DNA of 64,000 nucleotides from NCBI RefSeq assembly GCF_010586825.1, contig NZ_JAAAGB010000001.1, positions 868,001 to 932,000 of the forward strand, read 5' to 3'. Of this stretch, positions 46,190-54,945 are shown piece by piece (within the stretch, counting starts at the first letter, position 1; each line of letters starts with the position of its first letter). The DNA is from Draconibacterium mangrovi (GTDB taxonomy: Bacteria; Bacteroidota; Bacteroidia; Bacteroidales; Prolixibacteraceae). A model generated the notes under the pieces. It was given only the letters and a program-made list of their open reading frames with translations. It made no database searches and was not told the DNA's origin. Made by a program: the position numbers and the translations under genes.

Positions 46190-48001
46190 TTAATTTAAAC
46201 CAACAGGCAATAAAATCTGGAATACGCTTCCTTTGTTTTCTTCGCTGTTAACACGAATATCTCCCTGGTGCATACCTATCAGTTCCTTACAAATAATCAG
46301 CCCCAGCCCGGTTCCGGTTTCGTTGTTCGTGCCGGGCGTACTGCTCGACCCTTCAATGCAAAAAAGTTTTTCACACATCTCGTTGCTAATGCCCACACCG
46401 TTATCCACTATCTGAATGGATACATGTTCAGGCCGGCGCTCGCTGATGATTTTTACCTCCTCGCCTTTTTCGCTGTATTTTATGGCGTTCGAAACCATGT
46501 TTACAATCACAGTTCTTATCATATTAAGGTCGGCTACAATTTTTAATTCGGGCTGCACCGACACCTTTAGCTTTATGTCTTTACTTTGGGCCTGAATAAA
46601 AAGCATATCGGCAGCTTCCTGCACTAAATGATCGAGACGAAACTCGGTGGGCCGGTATTCAATTCGTTTGGATTGAATGCGCGACCATTCGAGCAGGTTC
46701 GTTAAATAATCGTACGACTGCAACAATCCTCTGTTTATGTAGTGCGAAAACTGTTTAATCATACTGTTATCGCTCCGTTTTACTTCCTCCTCGAGTAAAT
46801 CGCTAAAGCCAATCAACGAATTGAAAGGATTTTTCAGGTCGTGTGCAACTATCGAAAAGAACTTATCTTTTGTGGCATTCAGCATTTGCAGTTCTTCGTT
46901 TTGCCTCATTATTTTCTCCTGGTTTTTTACATTCCACATGTGCAGGCCAATAATATCGGCAATGGTATACAACAAACCAATAAAGGCACGATCCCAGATT
47001 CGTTTCTCGTACACATCATCAAATCCGATAAACCCAACCCATTCGTTGCCCGAATAAATAGGAATTACCAGTATCGATTGAATGCCCTGGTTTTTCAGAA
47101 CCTCTTTTTCAACTGGAGGGAAATCTTCAACCAGGCCTTTAATTATCTGTTTCTGTTTGAAATTTTCGACCCAGCGGGATATTACGGGTTCGCTAACCGG
47201 AATGTGCTGCAATGCAGGATTATCGATTTCGGGTTTCACACCTTTTGCACAAACTTCGTAGGTTTGACTTATAAATCCCCCGTCGGCTGAAAGTTCGAAA
47301 ATATAAATGCGCGACACTTTCGATGCATTCAGCACAATACCCAATCCTCGTTTTATGCCGTTATTGCCATGGGTTAAAATCGCCTGCGAAAATTCGGCAA
47401 TGGCATTTTCAAAACGCAACTTCGCCTTTAACAGATCTTCTGATAACTTAATCTTTTTAATAAAGAAAATAAGCGCCAATGTAAACACCAACAGCGAGCC
47501 GAGGTACACCAGAAAATCGATAACACTGTTGAGGGTGAATACCGAATCACTGAAAAAGAACTCGACAATATTAAGGGCAATATAAAGCCCGGCAACGGAC
47601 AATACTGAATAAAACCGCCAACCCCGGATTTCAACAAAAAGCAAAAAATACAGCGATACGGGCAGAATGATGGTAAACTGGAAGTAACCACCGAATTTCA
47701 TTACAAACGTTCCGAGGTAAATGGCCGACAAAAAAATGCCCAGCAGCACTGTTTTGGCCAAATCATGATGTTTTTTATGATTCAGAAACAGCGGCAGCAG
47801 AAATAAAAACAGGTACAGAATATTAAAGTAGAATTCGCCCGGCGAGTAAATAAAATCGAGAATGGAAACCGTTAGCAACACGCCAACCGAAAAAAAGCTG
47901 ATCATGTTTACCAGCGCAATTGCACTCTTTTCAACAATTAAATACGTTTCAGCAGTGCCCAAATAGGCAATCGATTTGAGTAAGGTTTTTAGATTAGTCA
48001 T
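46190..48001 (-). CDS. Membrane sensor histidine kinase with GAF domain
   Basis: A 603-residue kinase. Six membrane helices lie within about 20-185, with no large extracellular domain. A linker helix leads to a GAF domain (about 195-355), a coiled-coil (about 355-382), then HisKA with the phosphoacceptor His387 in FSIVAHDLKNPFNSLIG, and the ATPase with NMVSNAIKYSEKGEEV (N box), VDNGVGISNEM (G1) and ETGTGLGLIICKEL (G2). The signal is unknown: a membrane-embedded ligand or a GAF-bound small molecule. No response regulator is adjacent; the lone receiver at 51711 is 3.7 kb away and on the same strand but separated by other genes. An orphan kinase. Confidence 0.9.
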   Translation of the reverse strand: MTNLKTLLKSIAYLGTAETYLIVEKSAIALVNMISFFSVGVLLTVSILDFIYSPGEFYFNILYLFLFLLPLFLNHKKHHDLAKTVLLGIFLSAIYLGTFVMKFGGYFQFTIILPVSLYFLLFVEIRGWRFYSVLSVAGLYIALNIVEFFFSDSVFTLNSVIDFLVYLGSLLVFTLALIFFIKKIKLSEDLLKAKLRFENAIAEFSQAILTHGNNGIKRGLGIVLNASKVSRIYIFELSADGGFISQTYEVCAKGVKPEIDNPALQHIPVSEPVISRWVENFKQKQIIKGLVEDFPPVEKEVLKNQGIQSILVIPIYSGNEWVGFIGFDDVYEKRIWDRAFIGLLYTIADIIGLHMWNVKNQEKIMRQNEELQMLNATKDKFFSIVAHDLKNPFNSLIGFSDLLEEEVKRSDNSMIKQFSHYINRGLLQSYDYLTNLLEWSRIQSKRIEYRPTEFRLDHLVQEAADMLFIQAQSKDIKLKVSVQPELKIVADLNMIRTVIVNMVSNAIKYSEKGEEVKIISERRPEHVSIQIVDNGVGISNEMCEKLFCIEGSSSTPGTNNETGTGLGLIICKELIGMHQGDIRVNSEENKGSVFQILLPVGLN

Positions 48002-48256
48002 AGCGGTACAAGTTAGTTCTCGCGTGCAATAAAGGTATTTGACAAATAAACTTCCGGTGAGACTGAAATTTTATTGTTTTACCAATGCACAAAAATTAGT
48101 CTTTTTTTGAACTATAAACACACAAATGCACTTTTGGTTGTATGCGCTTGTACCAGATTAAACTTTTGCTTGTTTATTGGTAAAAACCGACTGTTGTTTC
48201 AGCCATGAAAACACAAACAGCAACTCCCTGACGGCCTGAATTCTTACTCATCCTAA
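48002..48256. other. Intergenic region upstream of the histidine kinase gene
   Basis: Contains the leader of the histidine kinase and the 3' flank of the unknown gene. No convincing terminator, repeat or further gene was seen. Confidence 0.35.
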
Positions 48257-48912
48257 TTATTTAAATTCCGTACCTCTGCCAATGAATGAATCTTTCATTT
48301 CAGCTCTAACGAATAGCGCACCAAATACATCCTGAAACATCTGGAGAACGCGGGTGGCATTTTCAGTTAATGCCCGGGTTGTATTTCAACAGGAATATCG
48401 CTCATTACCCGGTGGATATGGAATAGTGACTGAATGATCGGATCGGCTTCAACCACCAACATTCCCATATTTTCGATTGTATCCTTAACATCTTCGGGAT
48501 AAATGGCTGCAGTGGCCAAAAGCCGGGCTTGTACTTTTGCCGAATGCGACCCGGTAATCCGGCTAAATTCTTTTTCGATACACCGGATGAATTTTGTCGG
48601 TGTTGGATTTAGCAACGTAGCAAATTTATTATCGGAAGCAAAGGTGACCTTGATATTTTCGAAGGCTAAATTCTTATAGTGTTTATCATCTACCGAGACG
48701 ATAATATCTAAATTAAATTCGTCTCCTTTTCCAATCGGACTACCATCCTCTTTCCAGGCCTTATAGGCAATTTTTAATTTACTGCTCAGCTCCTCATCTA
48801 TATCATCAATCAATGCCTGTATGCGGTTTGCATGGGCCATCGGTTTAAGTTTTCCGGGAACCGGGATATGAACTATTCGCTCGCGATTTTTTATGTTACT
48901 TGTTGGATTCAT
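48257..48912 (-). pseudogene. Unrecognised gene that appears frameshifted near 48385
   Basis: An uninterrupted frame gives 181 residues from the ATG at 48912 to a stop at 48367, ending VMSDIPVEIQPGH. Moving one base at the GTTGAAATAC site (about 48384-48387) joins the same chain to a further 43-codon stretch (NTTRALTENATRVLQMFQDV, then FGALFVRAEMKDSFIGRG) that stops at 48257 and reads like ordinary protein. A missing base in the A-run would explain this. The combined product of about 220 residues contains helical regions (NRIQALIDDIDEELSSKL) and a basic-acidic beta segment; I do not recognise a family. It could be a real mutation, a sequencing error or programmed frameshifting. No signal peptide. 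Confidence 0.6.
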
Positions 48913-49092
48913 AGCTTTTGATTTAATGTTATAACTTCAAAATATACGGTCGTAAAAAATGATCACTGCGTTACGCAGCAGGCTTTGTTTTATACGCATT
49001 GAGGGGCGTTCTGTTACAAGAGGAAGACGGGCAGCTGACATCAGTATGACGCAATCTCACCGTTCTTGCTGTGCAAGCCACCAACAAAAAAT

Positions 49093-49231
49093 AATAAGGT
49101 TGGCTGGAATTGATAAATACAGGCTACTAAGGTTCCCCAATTCGATAAGGTTTATAATTTCTTCGCGTGAAAACCTTATTTTCAAAATTAACCTTAGTGG
49201 CAACCCACACACAACATTGCAAAACCTTATT
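49093..49231. repeat. Three concentric inverted repeats built on AAGGTT
   Basis: Outer pair AATAAGGTT (49093-49101) and AACCTTATT (49223-49231); middle pair CTAAGGTT (49127-49134) and AACCTTAG (49190-49197); inner pair ATAAGGTTT (49145-49153) and AAACCTTAT (49171-49179). Each pair shares AAGGTT but has its own flank, so the pairs match only each other. It lies between the rSAM gene and the unknown gene at 48912. A CCGAAGCTTCGG palindrome (49256-49267) is near the rSAM stop. Confidence 0.65.
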
Positions 49232-49283
49232 AAGCTTATTCCCAGCGGGTAAGTCCCGAAGCTTCGGAACACTGCAGGGATAA

Positions 49284-50342
49284 CTAAGCACTTCCCTGTT
49301 CTATTTTCTGATGATGACAAACCAAAACATTCTGTTTGTTGCCGTGCCAGTTATGAAATCCGTTTCCCTGGCAATCCTTGTACTCGCGGCACGATTTACA
49401 TTGCCCGGTTTTTGTCCAGTTACGATTTCGGAAAGGTTGAAATTTGTTCTGCCACACTTCGTAAAAATTGTCGGTATAAATATTTCCCTGCGCAAAGCTT
49501 CTATCTATATTTGGGCAAGCCGAAATGGAGCCGTCGATTAAAACCGAGCCAATATTTATACCTGCGCGGCAAAAGAAAGAACTATCGCGCACCAGCGATT
49601 CGTATTTGCCCACGTACCCCTCGCAACTGAATTTCACATCGATGTTTTTTGTCTTTCGTTGTTCAGCAATAAAATCCATCAGCTCAACAAACTGCTTATT
49701 GGTTAATTGCAAGTCGGGATTGTTTGCCGCACGGCCAATCGGAATAATGGTAAATAAACGCCAGGCTTTGACGTTTTTCAAAATTAGCAAGTCTTTAATT
49801 TGCCCCAGTTCCTTTATATTTTTCTGATTTACACAGGTAACCACATCAAAGTTTAAACGCATGGACGAAGCTGCCAACTCAATGGCATTTAGCACTTTCT
49901 CAAAGCTGTTTTTGTTATTTCGCATCCAGTTATGCGAGGCTTCTAACCCGTCGAGACTAATCGTTAATGCGCCCATTCCGGCATTTAGTAAGGAATAATG
50001 CCTTTGCTGACTATACAGTTGCCCGTTTGATACCATCGACCACCGAAATCCTCTCCTCCTCAATTCTGTTCCACACTGTTCCAAATCGTTTCGCAACAGG
50101 GGTTCTCCTCCGGTAAACACAACGGTAAAATTTGGGGCTTTATCTTCAATAATGTCAATTGCCTTCAGAAAATCATTGAGCGGCATATCCTTAAAAGCAC
50201 TGTCTTTTGCACAATCGCTTCCGCAGTGAATACAATTTAAATTACACCGGGTGGTAAACTCCCAAAACAAATAATTTAGTTCGTGCGCACGGGTCTCTAT
50301 CTTTTTAAATTGCCTGAAAGCATATTTTTTAAGCGAAATCAT
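49284..50342 (-). CDS. Radical SAM/SPASM protein of the lipoprotein-associated type (TIGR04133-like)
   Basis: A 352-residue radical SAM protein: TTRCNLNCIHCGSDC (Cys33, Cys37, Cys40) carries the SAM-cluster motif and VFTGGEPLL (about 76-84) the GGE motif. The C-terminal part is Cys-rich (CRAGINIGSVLIDG, CPNIDRSF, CKSCREYKDC, VCHH), a SPASM domain binding auxiliary clusters, as in peptide-modifying enzymes. Its start overlaps by 4 bp the stop of a small lipoprotein gene, which matches the known TIGR04133/TIGR04134 pair of Bacteroidota (rSAM with lipoprotein). The lipoprotein is the probable substrate or partner. The modification is unknown. Family assignment by recollection of the pair and motif. 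Confidence 0.85.
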   Translation of the reverse strand: MISLKKYAFRQFKKIETRAHELNYLFWEFTTRCNLNCIHCGSDCAKDSAFKDMPLNDFLKAIDIIEDKAPNFTVVFTGGEPLLRNDLEQCGTELRRRGFRWSMVSNGQLYSQQRHYSLLNAGMGALTISLDGLEASHNWMRNNKNSFEKVLNAIELAASSMRLNFDVVTCVNQKNIKELGQIKDLLILKNVKAWRLFTIIPIGRAANNPDLQLTNKQFVELMDFIAEQRKTKNIDVKFSCEGYVGKYESLVRDSSFFCRAGINIGSVLIDGSISACPNIDRSFAQGNIYTDNFYEVWQNKFQPFRNRNWTKTGQCKSCREYKDCQGNGFHNWHGNKQNVLVCHHQKIEQGSA

Positions 50343-50710
50343 AGTTTGTCCTTCAACGCGATTTCCAGGTACACCGATTCGCTTATATCCTCAACCGTTT
50401 TGAACAAATCCCGAAAAGCTCCATTTTCGTCCCCATCAATATCCTCAAATCCAATTAGTACATTTTCTTCTTTTTCCGAGTAGAACGAGAATTTCCCTTC
50501 ATCATCAGTTGTTACGTAATAACTGTTATCACCGGCAACCGATACTTTAATCCCCTTTATCGGCAATCCGGTTGTTTCTGAAGTTACCTGTCCTTCAACC
50601 AGTCTATCGTATCCGAAATCCTGCGGGGTACCATAACACGCCTGAAAGATGAACATCGCTGATGTAAAACTGAGGCCTTTTAATACATTTCTGATTCGAT
50701 TGTTTTTCAT
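50339..50710 (-). CDS. Small lipoprotein paired with the radical SAM gene (TIGR04134-like)
   Basis: Start taken at the ATG at 50708-50710 (MKNNRIRNVLKGLSFTSAMF), since it opens the signal sequence; upstream in-frame codons to 50743 add 11 hydrophilic residues. The 123-residue product has a lipobox FIFQAC, followed by CYGTPQDFG right after the lipid Cys, the conserved YGxPxxD-type motif of this family. The rest is one carboxypeptidase-regulatory-like beta-sandwich (VEGQVTSETTGLPIKGIKVS). Overlap of ATGA with the rSAM start implies translational coupling. The motif next to the membrane anchor is the obvious candidate for the modification. Not verified. Confidence 0.8.
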   Translation of the reverse strand: MKNNRIRNVLKGLSFTSAMFIFQACYGTPQDFGYDRLVEGQVTSETTGLPIKGIKVSVAGDNSYYVTTDDEGKFSFYSEKEENVLIGFEDIDGDENGAFRDLFKTVEDISESVYLEIALKDKL

Positions 50711-50939
50711 TTTGTGCTTTTTGTCGAAATTTTTAATGGGCAACTGCTTTATTGCAATAAGAAGAACTTCATTATTTCTGCCTGCAACGGCAAAGGTTTA
50801 ACTTTTGGTGCTATAAATTTAAACATCTTATGTTAATATCAATAGGTATTTCCCGGAATTCAGCGTCTACTTATTCAGAAAGTATTCATTTAAATCAGAA
50901 ATCCTGCTATTTTTAGGTTTAACTACAATCAACTTAACC

Positions 50940-51692
50940 ATGACAACTAAAACCTGTATTTACCGTATTGGCATCGCCACACTTCTATTCGTTTTTGTAT
51001 TGAATTGCAAGGCACAAACCAGTGTTTCGCTGCGTTCGCAATGGCTCGATCCCACCAATTTATTTACCGAAGAAAAACCAACGGGCGAGTTTAGTACTGA
51101 GTTTTCGGTTGGCGGCCCCTGGAGCCTGTATTTTTACTACGCCCACGATTTAAAAAACCTGACTCCGATTTATTTAATTGGCGGAGTGAACCACACGCAC
51201 GAATCGATAAAAGCCGACAGCCTGATTTTTGCGCGACAGGAAGCGCGAATAATACCCAATCGGTCGCGGGTAATTTTTGTCAGTTACCAGTACAGCGAAA
51301 CGGTTGACAACCTATCGTGGATTCAGCCGGTTATTACCTGGAACTGGAACTTTCTCCGGAACCCCTCAAATTCGGTCCATACCTTTACTGCTGAGGTTTC
51401 ACCATGGATGTCGATACAACGCGGAGACCGCTACCAGGACGGCGGCTTTATCAACGCGCAGTACAACTATACCAAACACCTCGATAAATGGATACTTTCG
51501 GGCAACCTAAAAACCATTGCTGTTAAAGTGGTAGAAAAAGAGTGGGATGCTTTTGTTTTAGGCGAAGTTCTTGATCTTTCAGCAGAATTTGTCCCCCTGA
51601 AAACAACGCTTGATATCGTTCTCAACCGGCCACTTATTACCGACGAAGCCGATGACCTGGGATTTACCATCGGAATAGTTAAAGAGTTTTGA
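50940..51692 (+). CDS. Outer-membrane beta-barrel-like protein of unknown function
   Basis: A 250-residue exported protein (signal MTTKTCIYRIGIATLLFVFVLNCKAQ). Alternating strands with aromatic belts (WSLYFYYAHDLKNLTPIYLIGGVN, VIFVSYQYSETVD, WIQPVITWNWNF, AEVSPWMSIQRG) and a final strand ending in FTIGIVKEF with C-terminal Phe are the pattern of an outer-membrane barrel of 10 to 12 strands. I do not recognise a named family. It stands alone between the rSAM pair and the receiver gene, with a TATTTTTA -7-like element in its leader. Confidence 0.7.
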   Translation: MTTKTCIYRIGIATLLFVFVLNCKAQTSVSLRSQWLDPTNLFTEEKPTGEFSTEFSVGGPWSLYFYYAHDLKNLTPIYLIGGVNHTHESIKADSLIFARQEARIIPNRSRVIFVSYQYSETVDNLSWIQPVITWNWNFLRNPSNSVHTFTAEVSPWMSIQRGDRYQDGGFINAQYNYTKHLDKWILSGNLKTIAVKVVEKEWDAFVLGEVLDLSAEFVPLKTTLDIVLNRPLITDEADDLGFTIGIVKEF

Positions 51693-51710
51693 TTTTAAGT
51701 TGAAATAGTT

Positions 51711-52106
51711 TTAAAAATGTTTCCCGATAATCTTTAAAAGGTCGGCTTTACGAATGGGTTTGCTCACGTAATCGTTAAAATCGTTTCCGTTTGATGCTGC
51801 CTTCTGCGTTTCGGGGGCAAAGGCCGATAAGGCAAATATTTTTATCTCCTTATCCAATTCCCTTATATTTTTTACAGCCTCGTAGCCATCCATTTCGGGC
51901 ATCTTTAAATCCATTAAAATTAAATCGATATCAGAATGTTCTTTATGCATATTTATGGCTTCTACTCCCGTTGAAGCAATAAGTAGTTCTTCGGCAATAT
52001 CGTTTAACATATACGAAAACAATTTCTGATTAATCTGGTCGTCTTCAGCCAGTAGAATTCTTAGTTTTTTTATGGCAGGTCCACTGCCCGGGTTATTCGT
52101 TTCCAT
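51711..52106 (-). CDS. Single-domain response regulator (CheY-like receiver)
   Basis: A 131-residue receiver: acidic pocket LLAEDDQINQ (about 18-27), phosphorylation Asp in DLILMDLKMPEMDGYEAV (about 64), Ser/Thr-switch FALSAFAPETQ (about 92-102) and the Lys in YVSKPIRKADLL (about 116). It has no output domain, and the motifs resemble the C-terminal receivers of hybrid kinases. It may accept phosphate from the orphan GAF kinase at 46190 or from another kinase; no evidence links them beyond the same strand and 3.7 kb distance. Convergent stop with the barrel gene upstream of it. Confidence 0.88.
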   Translation of the reverse strand: METNNPGSGPAIKKLRILLAEDDQINQKLFSYMLNDIAEELLIASTGVEAINMHKEHSDIDLILMDLKMPEMDGYEAVKNIRELDKEIKIFALSAFAPETQKAASNGNDFNDYVSKPIRKADLLKIIGKHF

Positions 52107-52273
52107 AGGGTCATTAGTTTTTGTGAATAGCTAACAAAGCACAGTAAAGACAGTATTGTGCCGGGCAAAGAATCCACAATTTAATTCGTCCTTATTTTAT
52201 CTTTTTTTGTATAACACATTAAATATAGAGCTTTCATTTCGATTCGCGAAATAAGCGGGTTGCTCATTTTGTT

Positions 52274-52281
52274 TATTTTTG
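52274..52281 (+). promoter_or_regulatory. -7 box of the D-2-hydroxyacid dehydrogenase gene
   Basis: TATTTTTG, TAnnTTTG consensus, 23 nt before the ATG. Confidence 0.5.
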
Positions 52282-52304
52282 ACAAGAAATAAAAAATTAG
52301 AAGT

Positions 52305-53255
52305 ATGAAGATCGTTGTTTTGGATGGCTATGCACTAAATCCCGGAGACTTAAGCTGGGAGAAAATGAAAACATTGGGAGAATTAACCGTTTACGACCGC
52401 ACCGCTCCGGAGCAAACCCTCGAGCGGGCTGCAGATGCTGAAATTGTTTACACCAACAAAGTTATCCTTAACCGCGAAATTATTGGCAAGCTGCCCCGGT
52501 TAAAGTTTATTGGGGTACTGGCAACAGGTTATAATGTGGTTGATACAGCTGCCGCAAACGACGCAGGAATTACCGTTTGCAATATTCCGGCGTACAGCAC
52601 GCAGTCGGTGGCGCAATTGGTTTTTGCCCACATTTTGCATTTTACGAACAACGTGGCCCTGCACGCCAAATCGGTTGGCAATGGCGAATGGGCTTCAAGT
52701 AAGGACTTTGCCTACTGGCTGTCGCCGCAAAGCGAGCTGGCCGGGAAAACACTTGGCATTATTGGTTTTGGGCAGATTGGACAAGCCGTTGCCCGCATAG
52801 CACAGGCTTTTGGAATGAAGGTTATTTTTAACAACCGCAGCAAAAAAACTACCGATCTGGATGCGCATCAGGTAGATCTTGACACCTTACTTGAAACCAG
52901 CGATTTTATTAGCATCAACTGCCCGCTTACCAGCGAGAACCAGGGATTCATAAACAAAACAAGCATTGCAAAAATGAAACCAACGGCTTTTCTGATAAAC
53001 ACCGGCCGCGGACCACTAATAAATGAACAGGATCTGGCCGATGCGCTAAACACGGGAAAGATTGCCGGTGCCGGCCTTGATGTATTGTCGGTGGAACCTG
53101 CCTTACCCGAAAATCCCTTACCCAAAGCAAAGAATTGTTTTATTACGCCACACATTGCCTGGGCAACGCTTGAGGCCCGCCAACGGTTAATGCAGATTGC
53201 AGTTGATAATCTAAAGGCGTTTATTGACGGGCAACCAATTAATGTGGTCACCTAA
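52305..53255 (+). CDS. D-2-hydroxyacid dehydrogenase (glycerate/hydroxypyruvate reductase-like)
   Basis: A 316-residue NAD(P)-dependent dehydrogenase. The Rossmann motif is LGIIGFGQIGQAVARIAQ (about 149-166). The catalytic Arg lies in INTGRGPLINE (about 231-241), Glu in DVLSVEPALPENP and His in TPHIAWATLEAR (about 283-294). Sequence features such as LATGYNVVDTAAANDAGITV and EARQRLM point to the glycerate dehydrogenase/hydroxypyruvate reductase group (HprA-like), which interconverts hydroxypyruvate or glyoxylate and the D-hydroxyacid. It is monocistronic. Subgroup likely but not certain. Confidence 0.86.
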   Translation: MKIVVLDGYALNPGDLSWEKMKTLGELTVYDRTAPEQTLERAADAEIVYTNKVILNREIIGKLPRLKFIGVLATGYNVVDTAAANDAGITVCNIPAYSTQSVAQLVFAHILHFTNNVALHAKSVGNGEWASSKDFAYWLSPQSELAGKTLGIIGFGQIGQAVARIAQAFGMKVIFNNRSKKTTDLDAHQVDLDTLLETSDFISINCPLTSENQGFINKTSIAKMKPTAFLINTGRGPLINEQDLADALNTGKIAGAGLDVLSVEPALPENPLPKAKNCFITPHIAWATLEARQRLMQIAVDNLKAFIDGQPINVVT

Positions 53256-53360
53256 AATTTACTTTATAACAATACAGTTAACCTGACACTAAGATTCTTC
53301 ACTTGGCAATCAGTATTATAATCTACCGGACAAATAAAAGCTGTCAACAATAAGAAATAG

Positions 53361-53772
53361 TATTCGCTCTATCGAGCAGATTTTACTATTTGGCTTAGCC
53401 CAAATAGTAAACACAAACCCCTAGGCTGCGCCCACTTCGCTCGGAAAAGCTACGCGATGCCGGCTAAAATTCCTGAAACTCGTCGTACCTCCTCAAACAT
53501 CAGTAATTATATTACGCCGTCATCACTTGTTTTCCGGCTCACCGGCCGAGGCCAGGCTTCGATGCAGCTGACATTGCATCAGTGGAACGGCCTCTTTTGG
53601 TCTTCGCATGGAGTTAAAATAAAACCTTAATGAGAGCGGGAAGCTCCGAGTGAGCGAGGAGATCACCCGTCCGAATTTAGGTTTTATGAAAACGGAGAGT
53701 GAAGATCAAAAGCAGCCTTGACTTTTTTACTTCGTTTTTGTTTCAAAACAAAAATGAAGGCCTCCGGTAGGA
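53361..53772. repeat. Structured interspersed repeat, copy C (full length)
   Basis: Colinear with copy A. Hairpin 1 is GCTC-TATC-GAGC (53366-53377), two pairs changed together relative to A and B. Hairpin 2 is the same as in A. The central stem has the A-type right arm but an older, only partly matching left arm. The nested three-stem domain (about 53618-53686) is almost identical to that of A. The terminal stem is CTTCGTTTTTGT/ACAAAAATGAAG (53730-53759), again with two compensated changes. The repeat lies between the hydroxyacid dehydrogenase and a small membrane protein gene. The remainder to 53992 holds a GCACGA/TCGTGC hairpin near 53938-53964 but no gene. Confidence 0.85.
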
Positions 53773-53992
53773 ATTGTAATAAAGATTTCTTCAAACCTAA
53801 TAGCCATATCATTGACTCAAATCTAATCTATAAAAATCAATCTTATTTTCTTATTCGACAGACTTTGTACAAAACTGAACGAATGTATTTGGCTAAGATG
53901 TTTAATAATCGTTAAGAATATATAAAGCCCGTCCGGGGCACGAAACCTTTTCCACCCCTCGTGCGTTTTATCAGCACACGAAAAGGGTAATT

Positions 53993-54496
53993 GTGTTGCT
54001 TAAAATACTACATATCGTATTGCTGGCATCGGTGAAGTATATTGTTACTCTTCCTTATGCCATGATTATCGGACTTGATTACAAGTACGCGCTGCTGGCT
54101 GTACTTACCGGGGGCATCGGCGGATTTCTGTTTTTTTACTACATCAGCAAACCCTTAAACCGCGAATTAATGCGTTTATGGCCATGTTTCTGCAAAGCTA
54201 TTCCGAATTCAATGCGGGGGCGTTACCGTAACTGGTGCATCAACAGAATGAAGAAAAAGCCCAAAAGAATATTTACCCGCCGAAACCGTTTTATTTCCCG
54301 AATGAGATCGAACTACGGATTTTGGGGTATTATAATTGCCACCCCCGTACTTTTGACCATCCCCATTGGTGCCTTTCTGGCCAATAAATATTATGCCCAA
54401 CGACGGCACACGGTTTTGTATATGATTTTATCGATAATTGGCTGGGCGGGCGTGTTGTCGGGACTAGTGCATCTTTTCCCCGGCGTATTTCTTTAA
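53993..54496 (+). CDS. Small membrane protein of unknown function
   Basis: A 167-residue protein, probably from the GTG at 53993. Two or three helices in the N-terminal 55 residues (LLASVKYIVTLPYAMIIG, ALLAVLTGGIGGFLFFYYIS), a basic cytoplasmic loop (about 60-105: RGRYRNWCINRMKKKPKRIF, RNRFISRMRSN), then two more helices (GIIIATPVLLTIPIGAFLA, LYMILSIIGWAGVLSGLVHL). It resembles the small-multidrug/DUF-type Bacteroidota proteins with a central arginine-lysine-rich loop, but I do not recognise a named family. Its 3' end overlaps by 33 bp the 3' end of the convergent NUDIX gene. Confidence 0.65.
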   Translation: MLLKILHIVLLASVKYIVTLPYAMIIGLDYKYALLAVLTGGIGGFLFFYYISKPLNRELMRLWPCFCKAIPNSMRGRYRNWCINRMKKKPKRIFTRRNRFISRMRSNYGFWGIIIATPVLLTIPIGAFLANKYYAQRRHTVLYMILSIIGWAGVLSGLVHLFPGVFL

Positions 54497-54880
54497 ACGA
54501 TAGCGGTTCTCCGGCATCTGAATCAACACCTTATCGGCCTCGGCCAGTTCAAGCTCATCCAATTCGTCAATCGTCACCCATTTTACAGCGTTATGATCGT
54601 TCAATTTTAGATTACCTGAAACCCACTCACAAATAAAGGGAATCAAACGAATGACTTTAATTTTATAATCGTATTCTACCGGAGTTAGTGCTACCTGAAC
54701 TTCCACTGTCAGATTTAATTCTTCGACTATTTCGCGAACGATACACTCTTTTTCAGCTTCGTCGGATTTTACTTTTCCACCGGGAAATTCCCACTGAAAA
54801 GGATGATCGGAACTTTCGTTATTTTGAGCAACAAGGATTTTCCCCTGATGGATTATTATGGCGCAGGTAACTTGAATCAT
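54464..54880 (-). CDS. NUDIX hydrolase (MutT/8-oxo-dGTP diphosphatase-like)
   Basis: The ATG at 54878-54880 is chosen (MIQVTCAIIIHQGKILVAQN), because a 34-residue extension upstream has no NUDIX character. The product is 138 residues. The Nudix box is complete: Gly35, then E41, R49-E50 and E53-E54 (WEFPGGKVKSDEAEKEC followed by IVREIVEELNL). This size and the start VTCAIIIHxGKILVAQ fit MutT-type pyrophosphohydrolases that clean 8-oxo-dGTP or CTP-related pools. Convergent overlap of 33 bp with the membrane protein gene. Nucleotide preference unproven. Confidence 0.87.
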   Translation of the reverse strand: MIQVTCAIIIHQGKILVAQNNESSDHPFQWEFPGGKVKSDEAEKECIVREIVEELNLTVEVQVALTPVEYDYKIKVIRLIPFICEWVSGNLKLNDHNAVKWVTIDELDELELAEADKVLIQMPENRYRLKKYAGEKMH

Positions 54881-54945
54881 TCGGTAAAAATAGAAACTTG
54901 AAGAATATTTTCTATCTTTTCTGCGTACTTGAAAATCAACCGCCG

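Noticed and set aside
48959-49252. Plus-strand 97-codon frame upstream of the unknown gene
   Set aside because: No signal, domain or codon quality; it overlaps the nested inverted repeats and runs opposite to both neighbours.
53718-53915. 65-codon plus-strand frame after repeat copy C
   Set aside because: Starts inside the terminal hairpin of the repeat and has no protein-like features.
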